From Leadbetterella byssophila DSM 17132 (GTDB taxonomy: Bacteria > Bacteroidota > Bacteroidia > Cytophagales > Spirosomataceae), in assembly GCF_000166395.1 (NCBI RefSeq), contig NC_014655.1, positions 3,534,001 to 3,598,000 of the forward strand: a stretch of DNA of 64,000 bases, given 5' to 3'. Below, piece by piece: positions 33,699 to 43,095 of the stretch. Under the pieces are notes generated by a model. It worked only from the letters and a program-made list of their open reading frames with translations, ran no database searches and had not been told where the DNA came from. Numbering within the stretch: position 1 is the stretch's first letter; the number at the start of each line of letters is the position of its first letter. Position numbers and translations under genes: made by a program.

Positions 33699-34439
33699 CT
33701 ATATTTTTTGGCCTAAATATTCTCGGATTTGGTCTTCACATTCTTTGACAATATCTTCCGGTGTTCTGTCCTTTGGTTCTATTGCTTCCAAAGTAGTCCA
33801 AGACATTGTAGTAAAGGAGCTTAATGGGAACAAACCCGTTGGATTGAATTTGCCTGTATTCTTGATAGCTATGGGTACTACAAGAGGGTGCTTCGTTTTC
33901 TTTAAGAGTGTAGCCACACCTCCTACGGCAAAAGGCTTTAGCTTCCCGGTTCTGGATCTGGTACCTTCCGGGAAAATGGCAGCAGAGAAAGTATGCTCAG
34001 AGATATGCTTGGCAAATCTTAATATCTCCATAATGGCCTGTTTGGAATCAGAACGGTCAATCAAAGCTGCTTGTCCTACCCTAAGATTATAGGAGATGGC
34101 AGGTATTCCCTTTGCTAGCTCTTTTTTAGAAACAAACTTAGGCGTATGCTTTCTCAGAAACCAGATGATTCCCGGGATGTCAAACATACTTTGGTGGTTT
34201 GAGATAAAGATGATAGTGCGATCAGTAGGTAAGGGTGATTGTTGGTAAAACTTTGCACGTGAACCCGTTAGAAAAAAGCCTCCAATAATAAATAGGTTCA
34301 ATATTTCTACCGATCTTTGATGTGCACGTGGACCGAATAAATGAAAAGCAATCACCTGTACCACGTGGAAAACACATAAAAGTATCCCAAAATAGAGGGC
34401 ATAAATGGCGCTTAACAAATAATCCAGAATCTTCTTCAA
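33699..34439 (-). CDS. plsC: 1-acyl-sn-glycerol-3-phosphate acyltransferase
   Basis: Makes phosphatidic acid from lysophosphatidic acid. About 246 residues, membrane bound: two N-terminal hydrophobic helices, then the acyltransferase motif NHQSMFDIPG near residue 80 (variant of NHxxxxD) and FPEGTRSRTGK near 155. I place the start at TTG 34439, since the box TAACTTTG (34462-34455) overlaps the formal TTG start at 34457. It is divergent from the acyl-ACP desaturase, another lipid gene. Confidence 0.88.
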   Translation of the reverse strand: MKKILDYLLSAIYALYFGILLCVFHVVQVIAFHLFGPRAHQRSVEILNLFIIGGFFLTGSRAKFYQQSPLPTDRTIIFISNHQSMFDIPGIIWFLRKHTPKFVSKKELAKGIPAISYNLRVGQAALIDRSDSKQAIMEILRFAKHISEHTFSAAIFPEGTRSRTGKLKPFAVGGVATLLKKTKHPLVVPIAIKNTGKFNPTGLFPLSSFTTMSWTTLEAIEPKDRTPEDIVKECEDQIREYLGQKI

Positions 34440-34454
34440 ATGTGTATTTTTTTG

Positions 34455-34462
34455 CAAAGTTA
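34455..34462 (-). promoter_or_regulatory. -7 box of plsC that fixes its start
   Basis: The minus strand reads TAACTTTG. It covers the formal first TTG of the plsC frame (34457), so the true start should be the TTG at 34439. Confidence 0.45.
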
Positions 34463-34528
34463 AAGGGATATTTTGGGTTTGAAAATTGGTGGTTTGGAAT
34501 TAATTTGCATTTGTAATGTAAGAATGGC

Positions 34529-35506
34529 ATGGAACCAAGTCGCATAGAAGTCATGAAACATATAGGGAAGGAAGTGGACGATCTTTCTCTTGAATTTCTA
34601 AATCCTATTGAGTCCAACTGGCAGCCGGCTGATTTCCTTCCGGATTCGGGAAAGGAGAATTTTTTTGATGAGCTAAAAGAGTTACAGGATGCCTGCAAAG
34701 AATTGCCGTATGATTACTTAGCGGTTTTGGTGGGTGACTGCATCACAGAAGAAGCCTTGCCTACGTATACTTCTTGGCTAATGACCGTTGAGGGGATTAA
34801 ACAGGTAGAGGAACCAAATTCCGGTTGGGTGAAATGGGTAAGATGGTGGAGTGCTGAAGAAAATAGGCATGGCGATTTATTGAACAAGTACCTTTATCTC
34901 TCCGGTAGAATAAATATGCGGGAGATGGAAACCTCTACTCAGTGGCTGATTGCTGATGGCTTTGATATTGGTACAGATGATGACCCTTATAGAAACTTTA
35001 TTTATACTTCTTTTCAGGAATTAGCAACTAATATTTCTCACAGAAGAACGGCCACACTGGCAAAGAAGTTTGGTAATACTCATCTGTCTAAGATTTGTGG
35101 GAAGATAGCTTCTGATGAGATGAGGCATGCTAAGGCATATAAGACCTTTATCTCCAAATTCTTTGAGGTGGATCCTTCAGAGGTGATGTTAGCCTTTGAA
35201 GATATGATGAGAAAAAAGATAGTGATGCCTGCACATTTTCTTCGAGAAACGGGGGAAAAGATAGGGGAGGTGTTTTCTCATTTTTCTGATTCCGCACAAA
35301 GGCTGGGTGTGTACACTACCATAGATTACATTGAAATTCTGGAAAGCTTACTTCAGGAATGGAAGATAGAAAAAGTGAGGGAACTTAATGCTCAGGCAGA
35401 GAGAGCCAGAGATTATTTATTAGCTTTGCCGGCGCGTTTGCGTAGAATAGCAGACAGAACTAAGATACCGGAATTGGAATACGAATTCAAGTGGATTACA
35501 AGATAA
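34529..35506 (+). CDS. Acyl-ACP desaturase (soluble di-iron)
   Basis: A 325-residue soluble ferritin-like desaturase that introduces a cis double bond into acyl-ACP, as in plastid stearoyl-ACP desaturase. The di-iron motifs are seen: EENRHGDLLNKYL (near residue 110) and DEMRHAKAYKTFI (near 195). These match ExxH-type ligands. It probably makes the monounsaturated fatty acids of the membrane. It is divergent to plsC and overlaps the VanZ-like gene by 16 nt. Confidence 0.93.
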   Translation: MEPSRIEVMKHIGKEVDDLSLEFLNPIESNWQPADFLPDSGKENFFDELKELQDACKELPYDYLAVLVGDCITEEALPTYTSWLMTVEGIKQVEEPNSGWVKWVRWWSAEENRHGDLLNKYLYLSGRINMREMETSTQWLIADGFDIGTDDDPYRNFIYTSFQELATNISHRRTATLAKKFGNTHLSKICGKIASDEMRHAKAYKTFISKFFEVDPSEVMLAFEDMMRKKIVMPAHFLRETGEKIGEVFSHFSDSAQRLGVYTTIDYIEILESLLQEWKIEKVRELNAQAERARDYLLALPARLRRIADRTKIPELEYEFKWITR

Positions 35507-35865
35507 TTAAGATCTTTCGGAAACCGCATCTCGCTTATTTAGCGATATTTGTTGTAACTATTTTGTTGGGAATGCCCACCTCAGATATAGACACTACCAG
35601 CGTGCCCTTTATCAATGATAAAGTAGTGCACGCTACGGTCTTCGCGGGTTTAGGATTCCTTTGGCATCAATACAAAAAAAGCATAATAGGAGTGTCTCTT
35701 GGGCTTTTTCTGTACGCAGTGGGTTCTGAAATAATGCAGTACCTGTTACCGGAGAGTTTTGGAAGGTCCTTTGATGTTATGGACATCGTTGCAGATGTTT
35801 GCGGCATACTATTAGGAATAGTAGTCAGTATTATAGTGAACTCAAAATTCGGGGACTTAAAGTAG
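35491..35865 (+). CDS. VanZ-family membrane protein
   Basis: A 124-residue protein with four hydrophobic helices and the VanZ-like segment NDKVVHATVFAGLGFLWHQY, then SFGRSFDVMDIVADVCGILLG. GTG start, overlapping the desaturase frame. VanZ-like domains occur in many unrelated envelope proteins; nothing points to antibiotic resistance. Its 3' end overlaps the convergent DUF2490 gene by 35 nt. Confidence 0.85.
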   Translation: MDYKIIKIFRKPHLAYLAIFVVTILLGMPTSDIDTTSVPFINDKVVHATVFAGLGFLWHQYKKSIIGVSLGLFLYAVGSEIMQYLLPESFGRSFDVMDIVADVCGILLGIVVSIIVNSKFGDLK

Positions 35866-36574
35866 GTGTTTCCCTTTTCTTTAAGAGTTCAACTCTGGAC
35901 ACATAACTCAAACGAATCGTAGCATTGTTTTCCTGAATTGTATTGTTAAAACTCTTGATGGTTTGATGGATGTAAGCAAGCTGAACTTGATTCCTTGGGT
36001 TGAATTTGTAAGCCATTCCCGCTATAATCCGGTTTTGGTTCAATAATGTTTTTCCGGCATTTTTCCCCATATTGAGAAATACTTCATTACCTGCCAGGAT
36101 ACTGAAGGGACTTTGTGCCAAAGGTTGGTTTAGGATCAGCATATACCTCATTCTATTTCTATAGGCATAGGGTTCGTCTTCATTGATGAATACCCATCGG
36201 CTTTCATTTCTCCATCTGTGCGTAAGATTTGTTTTCTTTATGGGAGTGTTTAGCTGTGCTTGAATCCATGCATGATTTTCGTGCATGTTTCTTTTGTTTA
36301 AGGCAGGTTCCCCATACACTCCGGTTAACACATAGGTATAGCCTAAGCTGGTTGTAAAGCGTGAAGAGACCTTATAATCTAAAGAAGGTCGCAGAAAAAA
36401 CTGTTGGAATTCTTGGGTTACATTCGCGCCTCTAATGGAGGTTTCAAAGGAAGAACTCCATTTCGGGTGAAATTGGAAAGTGCCCATATAGTGCAACCAG
36501 GCATTGGTGTTCGTAGAGATGGTTTGGGCGAATGAACTTAATGGTAGTAAAAGGGTAAAAATGAACTGTCTCAT
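35831..36574 (-). CDS. DUF2490 outer-membrane beta-barrel protein
   Basis: A 247-residue protein with signal peptide (RQFIFTLLLPLSSFA) and DUF2490 barrel features: NAWLHYMGTFQFHPKWSSSFE at the start, RWVFINEDEPYAYRNRMRYML in the middle. Probable outer-membrane location; function unknown. The formal end reaches into the 3' part of the VanZ gene on the other strand. Confidence 0.82.
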   Translation of the reverse strand: MRQFIFTLLLPLSSFAQTISTNTNAWLHYMGTFQFHPKWSSSFETSIRGANVTQEFQQFFLRPSLDYKVSSRFTTSLGYTYVLTGVYGEPALNKRNMHENHAWIQAQLNTPIKKTNLTHRWRNESRWVFINEDEPYAYRNRMRYMLILNQPLAQSPFSILAGNEVFLNMGKNAGKTLLNQNRIIAGMAYKFNPRNQVQLAYIHQTIKSFNNTIQENNATIRLSYVSRVELLKKRETPTLSPRILSSL

Positions 36575-36632
36575 AATACCCCTATAACCAAATACTTATT
36601 AAAAAAGTGTGATTCTAATCAGATTCTAATGT

Positions 36633-36658
36633 GAAAGGGCCACCTTTCGGCAGCCCTT
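36633..36658. terminator. Hairpin after aspS
   Basis: AAAGGGC and GCCCTTT form a 7-bp stem with a 12-nt loop just downstream of the aspS stop. It is followed by a T-rich tract only on the + strand (GGATTTTTATC). Weak as an aspS terminator. Confidence 0.35.
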
Positions 36659-36665
36659 TGGATTT

Positions 36666-38411
36666 TTATCTTACTTGAATGTTAAGTTCTTTGAGTTGAT
36701 CCTCGTGCAGAGTTGATGGAGAATCTATCATGACATCCCTACCACTATTGTTTTTAGGGAAGGCGATGAAGTCTCTTATGGAATCCGCACCTCCGAAGAT
36801 GGCACAAAGTCGGTCAAACCCGAATGCAAGTCCTGCATGCGGTGGCGCACCGTATTCGAATGCTTCCATCAAGAAGCCGAATTGTTTCTTCGCTTCTTCA
36901 GGAGTAAAACCAAGGATTTCAAACATCTTACCTTGTAGTTCTTTTTGGAAGATCCTTACTGATCCTCCACCCACTTCGGTACCGTTGATGACTAAGTCAT
37001 AAGCATTAGCTCTTACTTGTCCTAGGTCTTTATCAAGTAGAGCCAAATCTTCTGGTTTAGGAGCGGTGAACGGATGGTGCATAGCAAACCATCTTTGTTC
37101 CTCTTCTCCGTACTCTAATAGAGGGAAGTCTAAAACCCATAATACTTTATATTCTTCCGGATTTCTTAGGCCCAAGCGTGAGCCCATTTCCAGACGTAGT
37201 TCGTTCAGTTGTTTACGAGCTTTGTCCTTGGTACCTGAAAGTATTAGGATTAAATCTCCCGGTTTCGCCTCAAAACGTGCAGCGATGGCTTGAAGGTCTT
37301 CTGGAGTGTAGAACTTGTCTACGGAAGATTTGATAGATCCGTCTGTATTTACACGAATGTATACCAGCCCTTTTGCTCCGATTTGTGGGCGTTTTACCCA
37401 GTCGGTTAGTTCGTCTATTTGTTTACGGGTATATTCTGCACATCCATCAGCTTTGATACCTACTACTAATTCGGCATCGTCAAAAACTTGGAATCCTTTT
37501 CCTTGAACCAGGTCATTCAACTCTACGAACTGCATACCGAAACGGGTGTCAGGCTTATCTGAACCGTAAAGTCGCATAGCATCCGCATAGGTCATTCTAG
37601 GCACTTCAGGAAGATCTATTCCTTTGACCGTTTTGAACAAGTGGCGAATAAGTCCTTCGAACATGTTCAATACATCTTCCTGCTCTACGAAGGACATCTC
37701 ACAGTCGATTTGCGTAAATTCCGGTTGGCGGTCGGCTCTAAGGTCCTCATCGCGGAAACACTTAACGATTTGGTAGTAACGGTCGAATCCGGATACCATC
37801 AACAATTGTTTGAAGGTCTGAGGCGACTGTGGAAGAGCGTAGAATTCGCCCGGGTTCATACGGGAAGGAACCACGAAATCCCTAGCTCCTTCCGGAGTAG
37901 ATTTAATAAGGACCGGAGTTTCTACTTCTATGAAGTCATTGGCATCCATATAGATTCGGGTTTGCTGAGCCACTTTATGGCGCAGCGCCAGGTTTTGTCT
38001 GACCGTATTTCTTCTTAAATCTAGGTATCTGAACTTCATTCTGAGTTCATCACCTCCATCGGTATCGTCTTCGATTAAGAATGGAGGTAATTTAGCAGGA
38101 TTTAAGATTTGTATATCATCTACAGAGATTTCAATGTCACCTGTAGGGATTTTATCGTTTTTGGCTAATCTTTCTTGAACCTTTCCGGTAGCAGAGATGA
38201 CAAATTCACGCCCTAAGCTACGGGCTTTTGCAATGACCGCAGCATCTGTTTTGCCTTCTTCAAAGATCAATTGGGTAATGCCGTAGCGGTCTCGGAGGTC
38301 AATCCAGATCATGCCCCCTTTGTCTCTAATCTTCTGTACCCATCCGCAAAGGGTAGCGGATTGATTTACCTCTGACATGCGGAGCTCTCCGCAGGTGTGC
38401 GTTCTTAACAT
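36666..38411 (-). CDS. aspS: Aspartyl-tRNA synthetase
   Basis: Charges tRNA with aspartate in the cytoplasm. 581 residues from the ATG at 38411 ([10 protein letters not shown]). The formal frame is 9 codons longer, but a TAAATTTG box at 38443-38436 would lie inside it. N-terminal OB anticodon domain ([21 protein letters not shown]), class II motif 2 ([23 protein letters not shown]) and motif 3 ([13 protein letters not shown]) are seen, with the bacterial GAD insertion in between. Bacterial-type discriminating enzyme in length. Confidence 0.97.
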   Translation of the reverse strand: MLRTHTCGELRMSEVNQSATLCGWVQKIRDKGGMIWIDLRDRYGITQLIFEEGKTDAAVIAKARSLGREFVISATGKVQERLAKNDKIPTGDIEISVDDIQILNPAKLPPFLIEDDTDGGDELRMKFRYLDLRRNTVRQNLALRHKVAQQTRIYMDANDFIEVETPVLIKSTPEGARDFVVPSRMNPGEFYALPQSPQTFKQLLMVSGFDRYYQIVKCFRDEDLRADRQPEFTQIDCEMSFVEQEDVLNMFEGLIRHLFKTVKGIDLPEVPRMTYADAMRLYGSDKPDTRFGMQFVELNDLVQGKGFQVFDDAELVVGIKADGCAEYTRKQIDELTDWVKRPQIGAKGLVYIRVNTDGSIKSSVDKFYTPEDLQAIAARFEAKPGDLILILSGTKDKARKQLNELRLEMGSRLGLRNPEEYKVLWVLDFPLLEYGEEEQRWFAMHHPFTAPKPEDLALLDKDLGQVRANAYDLVINGTEVGGGSVRIFQKELQGKMFEILGFTPEEAKKQFGFLMEAFEYGAPPHAGLAFGFDRLCAIFGGADSIRDFIAFPKNNSGRDVMIDSPSTLHEDQLKELNIQVR

Positions 38412-38435
38412 GAGCGTATTTCTATAAATAAGGCG

Positions 38436-38443
38436 CAAATTTA
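38436..38443 (-). promoter_or_regulatory. -7 box of aspS
   Basis: The minus strand reads TAAATTTG; the transcript would begin near 38430, giving a leader of about 20 nt to the ATG at 38411. No -33 TTG at 20 nt. Confidence 0.45.
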
Positions 38444-38558
38444 AGGATTTCTTCGTTATACTTTCTTTAACAACAATCTAAAATCCAGGTGCTAGGTAAA
38501 AATCTTGATCCACAACGTATTATTTGGGTGTCATCTTTTTATTACTTAGGTATTTTTA

Positions 38559-38566
38559 TATTTTTG
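38559..38566 (+). promoter_or_regulatory. -7 box of the uppS-bamA-ompH operon
   Basis: TATTTTTG, exact -7 match. A transcript beginning near 38572 excludes the formal TTG start at 38524 and fits the TTG at 38590. Confidence 0.45.
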
Positions 38567-38589
38567 CAATCCCTTTTTTACCTAAACTT

Positions 38590-39312
38590 TTGGAAGAGAT
38601 CAGTCTGAACAATTTACCGAAGCATGTTGCCGTTATTATGGACGGCAATGGAAGATGGGCAAAGAGCAGAGGTGCTTTGCGTATTTTCGGACATCAGCAT
38701 GGCATCAAAGCGGTTCGAGAAACCGTGGAGGGATGTGCTGAATTAGGCATAAAATATTTAACGTTATATACTTTTTCTACTGAAAACTGGGGAAGACCTA
38801 AGGCAGAAGTAGATGGGATTATGGACCTGTTAGTAAAAACCATTGGTGATGAAGTTCCTAGACTTCATAAAAACAACGTGCGTTTGCAGTGCATAGGAGA
38901 TATGGACGCATTGCCGGATAGCGCGCGTAAGAATATGGAGAAAGGGATAGAAACTACAGCAGGTAATACAGGACTCGTATTAAATATTGCCTTGAGTTAT
39001 AGTGGTAAATGGGATATTCTTCAGGTCAGCAAAAAACTGGCTACTGAAGTAAAAGAAGGAAAAATTCAAGCTAGTGATATTGATGAAACCCTATTTAGTC
39101 AGTATCTTTCTACTTTCCCGGCTCCTGATGTGGATCTATTGATCCGTACCGGTGGCGATCACAGGATAAGTAATTACCTTTTATGGCAGTCTGCTTATGC
39201 TGAATTATTATTTTTAGACATTTTGTGGCCCGATTTCAGGAAAAGTCACTTACTGGATGCAATAAAATCATTTCAAACCAGAGATAGGCGTTTCGGTAAA
39301 ACCCATGATTAA
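38590..39312 (+). CDS. uppS: Undecaprenyl diphosphate synthase (isoprenyl transferase)
   Basis: Condenses isopentenyl units onto farnesyl diphosphate to make the C55 carrier lipid. 240 residues from the TTG at 38590 (then EEISLNNLPKHVAVIMDGNGRWA), the usual N-terminus of the family. The Asp in MDGNGRWAK (near 19) binds magnesium; the conserved RTGGDHRISNYLLWQSAYAEL motif lies near 193. The frame runs a further 22 codons upstream, but the promoter box at 38559-38566 lies inside it. The gene overlaps bamA by 8 nt and starts the envelope operon. Confidence 0.93.
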   Translation: MEEISLNNLPKHVAVIMDGNGRWAKSRGALRIFGHQHGIKAVRETVEGCAELGIKYLTLYTFSTENWGRPKAEVDGIMDLLVKTIGDEVPRLHKNNVRLQCIGDMDALPDSARKNMEKGIETTAGNTGLVLNIALSYSGKWDILQVSKKLATEVKEGKIQASDIDETLFSQYLSTFPAPDVDLLIRTGGDHRISNYLLWQSAYAELLFLDILWPDFRKSHLLDAIKSFQTRDRRFGKTHD

Positions 39313-41920
39313 TTTTCAAATGACGTATTTTTTTAGACTTTTCTTTGTTCTTCTACTTTTATCTGGTTTGACTGCTAATGCACAGAGAATTGGTGTAGGT
39401 AGACAATCTACTCCTACAGCACCCACTTCTTTGGTTGATTACAACAACCCTAAAGAATATATCATAGGCGGGATTACCGTGGTAGGAGTTCAGTATTTAG
39501 ATAAGAATACTTTAATCTCTGTAGCAGGTTTAAATGTTAATGAGAAAATCACCATTCCCGGAGAGAGAATCACTACGGCTATCCGTAGATTGATGGATCA
39601 GGGTATCTTGGAAGATGTTTCTATAAATATTACTAGTATAGAAGATAACAAGGTATTTCTTGAACTAGACTTGAGGGAGAGACCCCGATTAAATAAGATT
39701 GTTTTGAATGGTATTCGGAACGGTCAAAAAGAAACCATAGAAGAGAAGATCAAAACCTATAAAGGGAAAGTGATCACTGAAGCTATGGTGAAGAACATGC
39801 AAAACATTATCAAGAAGCACTATTTAGATAAGGGATTTTTGCATACCAAAGTTCAGGCCCAGCAAATCAACGATACCATTCGTACTAGCACCGCGCAGAT
39901 CGTATTTAATATTGATAGAGGGAAAAAAGCGAGAATTGATAAGATTGAAATTGAAGGACTTAATGAAGTTCCTAAATGGAGAGCTTTGTCAAAGATGAAG
40001 GGTACCAAAGAGAAAGCCCCTTTGCGTATTTTCAATCCTTCTAAGTTTAGAGAGAAGAAATACAAGGAAGATAAAGAGAAGCTGATTGCGTTCCTCAATA
40101 AGAACGGATACCGTAACGCTAATATCGATAAGGACTCTGTATACATCAATCCAAATGGGAATGTAGGGATTAAACTGGAGGTAACGGAAGGGCAGAGGTT
40201 CTATTACAGAAATATCACATGGGTAGGAAACTATGTACGTAATACAGATACATTGAATCTGATTTTGGGCATAGAAAAAGGAGATGTTTATAATCCTGAA
40301 GATCTTCAGAAGAGACTTAATGGTAAACCTACCGGTGGTGACGTGAGTTCCTATTATCAGGATGATGGTTATCTGTATTTTAACGTAGAACCGGTAGAAG
40401 TAGCAGTGGTAGGTGACTCTATTGATATAGAACTTAGAATTAGAGAGGGTAAGCAGGCTACCATTTCAAAGATCATTTTGAATGGTAATACTAAGACTAG
40501 TGACCACGTAGTGCTTCGTGAGATCCTTACTAAGCCGGGACAGAAATTCAGTAGGTCAGATTTAGTGGAGAGCGTTCAAAGTTTAACCCGTTTGGGATAC
40601 TTTGATCCTCAGAAAATAGACCCTAAACCTGTTCCTCAGGCTGACGGAACGGTGAATATTGAGTATACGGTAGAAGAGAAATCTTCTGATAATATAGAGT
40701 TATCTGGGGGGTATTCTGCCATGCAAGGTATTATCGGTACCTTCGGGGTAGTCTTTAATAACTTCTCTATCCGTAAGATTTTTGACTTTAAAGAATACAA
40801 ACCTTTACCTAAAGGTGACGGACAGAAGTTTTCCATTCGTTTGCAAGCGAATGGTGGTTTCCAGAACTACTCTCTATCTTTCTCTGAGCCATGGTTAGGA
40901 GGTAAGAAACCTAATTCCTTGACCGTGTCGCTTTGGCACTCCGTACAGGATTTAGGAAAGATGTACGATAGATATAGAAGGTATTATGCAAACTCTGCTT
41001 ATGCTGACTACTATAATACTCTTTATAGCAGTGCTTATTATAACGGTTACTTTAAGAACACCGGTTTGTCTGTGGGCTTTGGTAAACGTTTGAACTGGCC
41101 GGATAGGAACTTTAACTTCAGCTCAAGCTTAAGTTATCAGTTCTATGATGTGAAGGATTCCTGGTATCTACGTGGATTCAGCAATGGTGTAGCTCACGAC
41201 TTGTCTCTTGGATTTAACCTTTCCAGATACAGCTTAGATAATCCACAGTTTACCCGTACAGGTTCTAATGTGTCCTTGAGCGGTACGTTTAACCCTCCTT
41301 ATTCCGGATTAGGTATAGAGCCTAAGAATAATAGAATGTTTATAGAAGGGCATAAATGGATGTTTGACTTAGACTGGTATACGCCGGTAGTAGGTAAGTT
41401 TATTTTCCATGCTAAGGCCAATATGGGCTTCTTAGGAAGATACAATAGCAAGAATGATTATAGCCCATTCGGAAGATTTGTACTAGGTGGTGCAGGTATG
41501 GGAATGCAGAACAGTAACAGTATCGGTATTGAACTGATAGGTTTAAGAGGATACGAAGAAGGTATAGTATATGAGCCTACTTATAATGAGGCTGCGGATG
41601 TCTTGAATCAGAGTGCATATACGCGTCAAGGTGGTATCATATATAATAAATACGCTGTGGAGCTAAGATATCCTGTGTCACTGAATGCTCAGGCTACTAT
41701 CTATCTATTGACCTTTGCAGAGGCCGGTAATAGCTGGGGAAGTTATAAGGACTTCAATCCATTCAAGATTCGTAGGTCTGCGGGTGTGGGTGCCAGAGTA
41801 TTTATGGCAGCCTTCGGTCTATTGGGTATAGATTATGGTTATGCATTTGACCCCATTCCGGGATTACCTAACCAAGGTAAGAAGGCATTTACCTTCAGTA
41901 TAGGGCAGCAAATACGTTAA
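39305..41920 (+). CDS. bamA: Outer-membrane protein assembly factor BamA
   Basis: The central subunit of the BAM complex, which inserts beta-barrel proteins into the outer membrane. 871 residues: signal peptide (to ANAQ), five POTRA domains (residues about 45-450, with KIVLNGIRNG-like repeats) and a 16-strand barrel, ending in Phe-x-Ile-Gly-Gln-Gln-Ile-Arg. The conserved barrel motif VRGF of other BamA appears as LRGY (GLRGYEEG near 745). ATG at 39305 overlaps uppS; a second ATG at 39320 is an equal candidate because it precedes the hydrophobic core directly. Confidence 0.95.
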   Translation: MINFQMTYFFRLFFVLLLLSGLTANAQRIGVGRQSTPTAPTSLVDYNNPKEYIIGGITVVGVQYLDKNTLISVAGLNVNEKITIPGERITTAIRRLMDQGILEDVSINITSIEDNKVFLELDLRERPRLNKIVLNGIRNGQKETIEEKIKTYKGKVITEAMVKNMQNIIKKHYLDKGFLHTKVQAQQINDTIRTSTAQIVFNIDRGKKARIDKIEIEGLNEVPKWRALSKMKGTKEKAPLRIFNPSKFREKKYKEDKEKLIAFLNKNGYRNANIDKDSVYINPNGNVGIKLEVTEGQRFYYRNITWVGNYVRNTDTLNLILGIEKGDVYNPEDLQKRLNGKPTGGDVSSYYQDDGYLYFNVEPVEVAVVGDSIDIELRIREGKQATISKIILNGNTKTSDHVVLREILTKPGQKFSRSDLVESVQSLTRLGYFDPQKIDPKPVPQADGTVNIEYTVEEKSSDNIELSGGYSAMQGIIGTFGVVFNNFSIRKIFDFKEYKPLPKGDGQKFSIRLQANGGFQNYSLSFSEPWLGGKKPNSLTVSLWHSVQDLGKMYDRYRRYYANSAYADYYNTLYSSAYYNGYFKNTGLSVGFGKRLNWPDRNFNFSSSLSYQFYDVKDSWYLRGFSNGVAHDLSLGFNLSRYSLDNPQFTRTGSNVSLSGTFNPPYSGLGIEPKNNRMFIEGHKWMFDLDWYTPVVGKFIFHAKANMGFLGRYNSKNDYSPFGRFVLGGAGMGMQNSNSIGIELIGLRGYEEGIVYEPTYNEAADVLNQSAYTRQGGIIYNKYAVELRYPVSLNAQATIYLLTFAEAGNSWGSYKDFNPFKIRRSAGVGARVFMAAFGLLGIDYGYAFDPIPGLPNQGKKAFTFSIGQQIR

Positions 41921-41975
41921 TCATTTGTTAATCGTTTAAACTATTTAAGATTTCGAACGTCTTAGTAGCAGAAAG

Positions 41976-42491
41976 ATGAAAAAACTAGGGTCTTTAATCA
42001 TATTGCTGATGTTGGCTCTTCCGGGATTTTCTCAGAAGTTTGGATACATCGATAGTGAATACATCCTGAGTAGAATGCCGGAATATAAAAAGGCAGAGGA
42101 GACCATGAATGCTTTGACTGAGCAGTGGACAAAGGAGGTTTCCAAAAAATACGAGGATGTGGCTCAGATGAAGTTGAAGTACCAACAGGAGGAGATTCTC
42201 TTAACGCAAGACATGCGGGTGGAGCGACAAAAGGCAATTGAAAAAGCGGAAGAGGACCTAAAGAGTTATAACAATAGTATTTTCGGATTAAATGGGATGT
42301 TGTTCCAAAAAAAGAAGGAATTGTTGAAGCCTATTGTGGAGCAGATCTATAAAACGTCCGAAAAAATTGCGAAGAACCATAAACTTAGCTTTATATTTGA
42401 CAAGGCATCTGATCTGAGCATGTTCTATGCTGATCCGAGACATGACTATACGGATTTCATGTTAGAAGAGTTAGGTCTGGTAAATAAATAG
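41976..42491 (+). CDS. OmpH/Skp-family periplasmic chaperone, first copy
   Basis: A 171-residue Skp-like protein with signal peptide (KKLGSLIILLMLALPGFS) and a long helical hairpin (residues about 35-130) predicted from its charge pattern. Skp trimers hold unfolded outer-membrane proteins on the way to BamA. YIDSEYILSRMPEY is the OmpH opening. It is 55 nt downstream of bamA and 29 nt before a second copy. Confidence 0.9.
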   Translation: MKKLGSLIILLMLALPGFSQKFGYIDSEYILSRMPEYKKAEETMNALTEQWTKEVSKKYEDVAQMKLKYQQEEILLTQDMRVERQKAIEKAEEDLKSYNNSIFGLNGMLFQKKKELLKPIVEQIYKTSEKIAKNHKLSFIFDKASDLSMFYADPRHDYTDFMLEELGLVNK

Positions 42492-42520
42492 TAAACCAAA
42501 GTAAATTAATAGTTTAAAAA

Positions 42521-43063
42521 ATGAGAATCAAATTGTTTGTAACTGCGCTGGCACTTTTGGCAAGCCTAACCGTGAACGCCCAAACTAGCGTAAAAATTGG
42601 TTGGACTAATGTTGACCACATTTTGCAGAATCTACCTGATTTCAAAGACATACAGACCAAACTTTCTACAGAACGTGCTCAGTACGAGAAATTGTTTAAC
42701 GAGAAATTGGCTGAATATCAGAAGTTAGTAGAAGATTATCAAAAGAATGCGGCTACTATGTCTGAAGTTATCCGCAAAGACAAAGAGAAAGTAATTCAAA
42801 ACAAGCAAAACGAATTGCAGGAATTACAACAAAACTCTGAAGCAGCTTTAACTGCTAAGCAGCAAGAACTTCTAAGTCCTGTAATGGATAAGATCCAAAA
42901 AGGAATTGAGGAAGTAGCTAAAGAAAACAACTATACTATAGTACTTAACTCTGATGCAGGTTATGGTACTACTCCGGTGATTTTAGTTGCTCCAGACGCA
43001 GACAATATTACTGAGAAAGTATTCAAAAAATTAGGAGTAACCGTTCCGGCAGCTTCTAAATAA
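42521..43063 (+). CDS. OmpH/Skp-family periplasmic chaperone, second copy
   Basis: A 180-residue Skp-like protein: signal peptide RIKLFVTALALLASLTVNA, opening KIGWTNVDHILQNLPDF and coiled-coil arms. It is similar in plan but clearly diverged from the first copy. Two ompH genes after bamA are typical of Bacteroidota. The gene ends at a 9-bp hairpin with a UUCG loop. Confidence 0.92.
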   Translation: MRIKLFVTALALLASLTVNAQTSVKIGWTNVDHILQNLPDFKDIQTKLSTERAQYEKLFNEKLAEYQKLVEDYQKNAATMSEVIRKDKEKVIQNKQNELQELQQNSEAALTAKQQELLSPVMDKIQKGIEEVAKENNYTIVLNSDAGYGTTPVILVAPDADNITEKVFKKLGVTVPAASK

Positions 43064-43070
43064 GACTTTG

Positions 43071-43092
43071 GCGCAGACCTTCGGGTCTGCGC
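43071..43092. terminator. UUCG-capped hairpin between ompH and proB
   Basis: GCGCAGACC (43071-43079), loop TTCG, GGTCTGCGC (43084-43092): a perfect 9-bp stem closed C-UUCG-G, a very stable tetraloop. The following T-tract is poor on both strands, but its place between convergent genes suits a shared terminator. Confidence 0.7.
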
Positions 43093-43095
43093 TTC

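Noticed and set aside
34222-34698. 158-codon minus-strand frame across the plsC/desaturase divergence
   Set aside because: It runs antisense to the acyl-ACP desaturase and through the intergenic region, and its sequence has no domain pattern.
35491-35865. Vancomycin resistance gene (VanZ)
   Set aside because: The VanZ-like domain is common in envelope proteins, and no other van gene is present.
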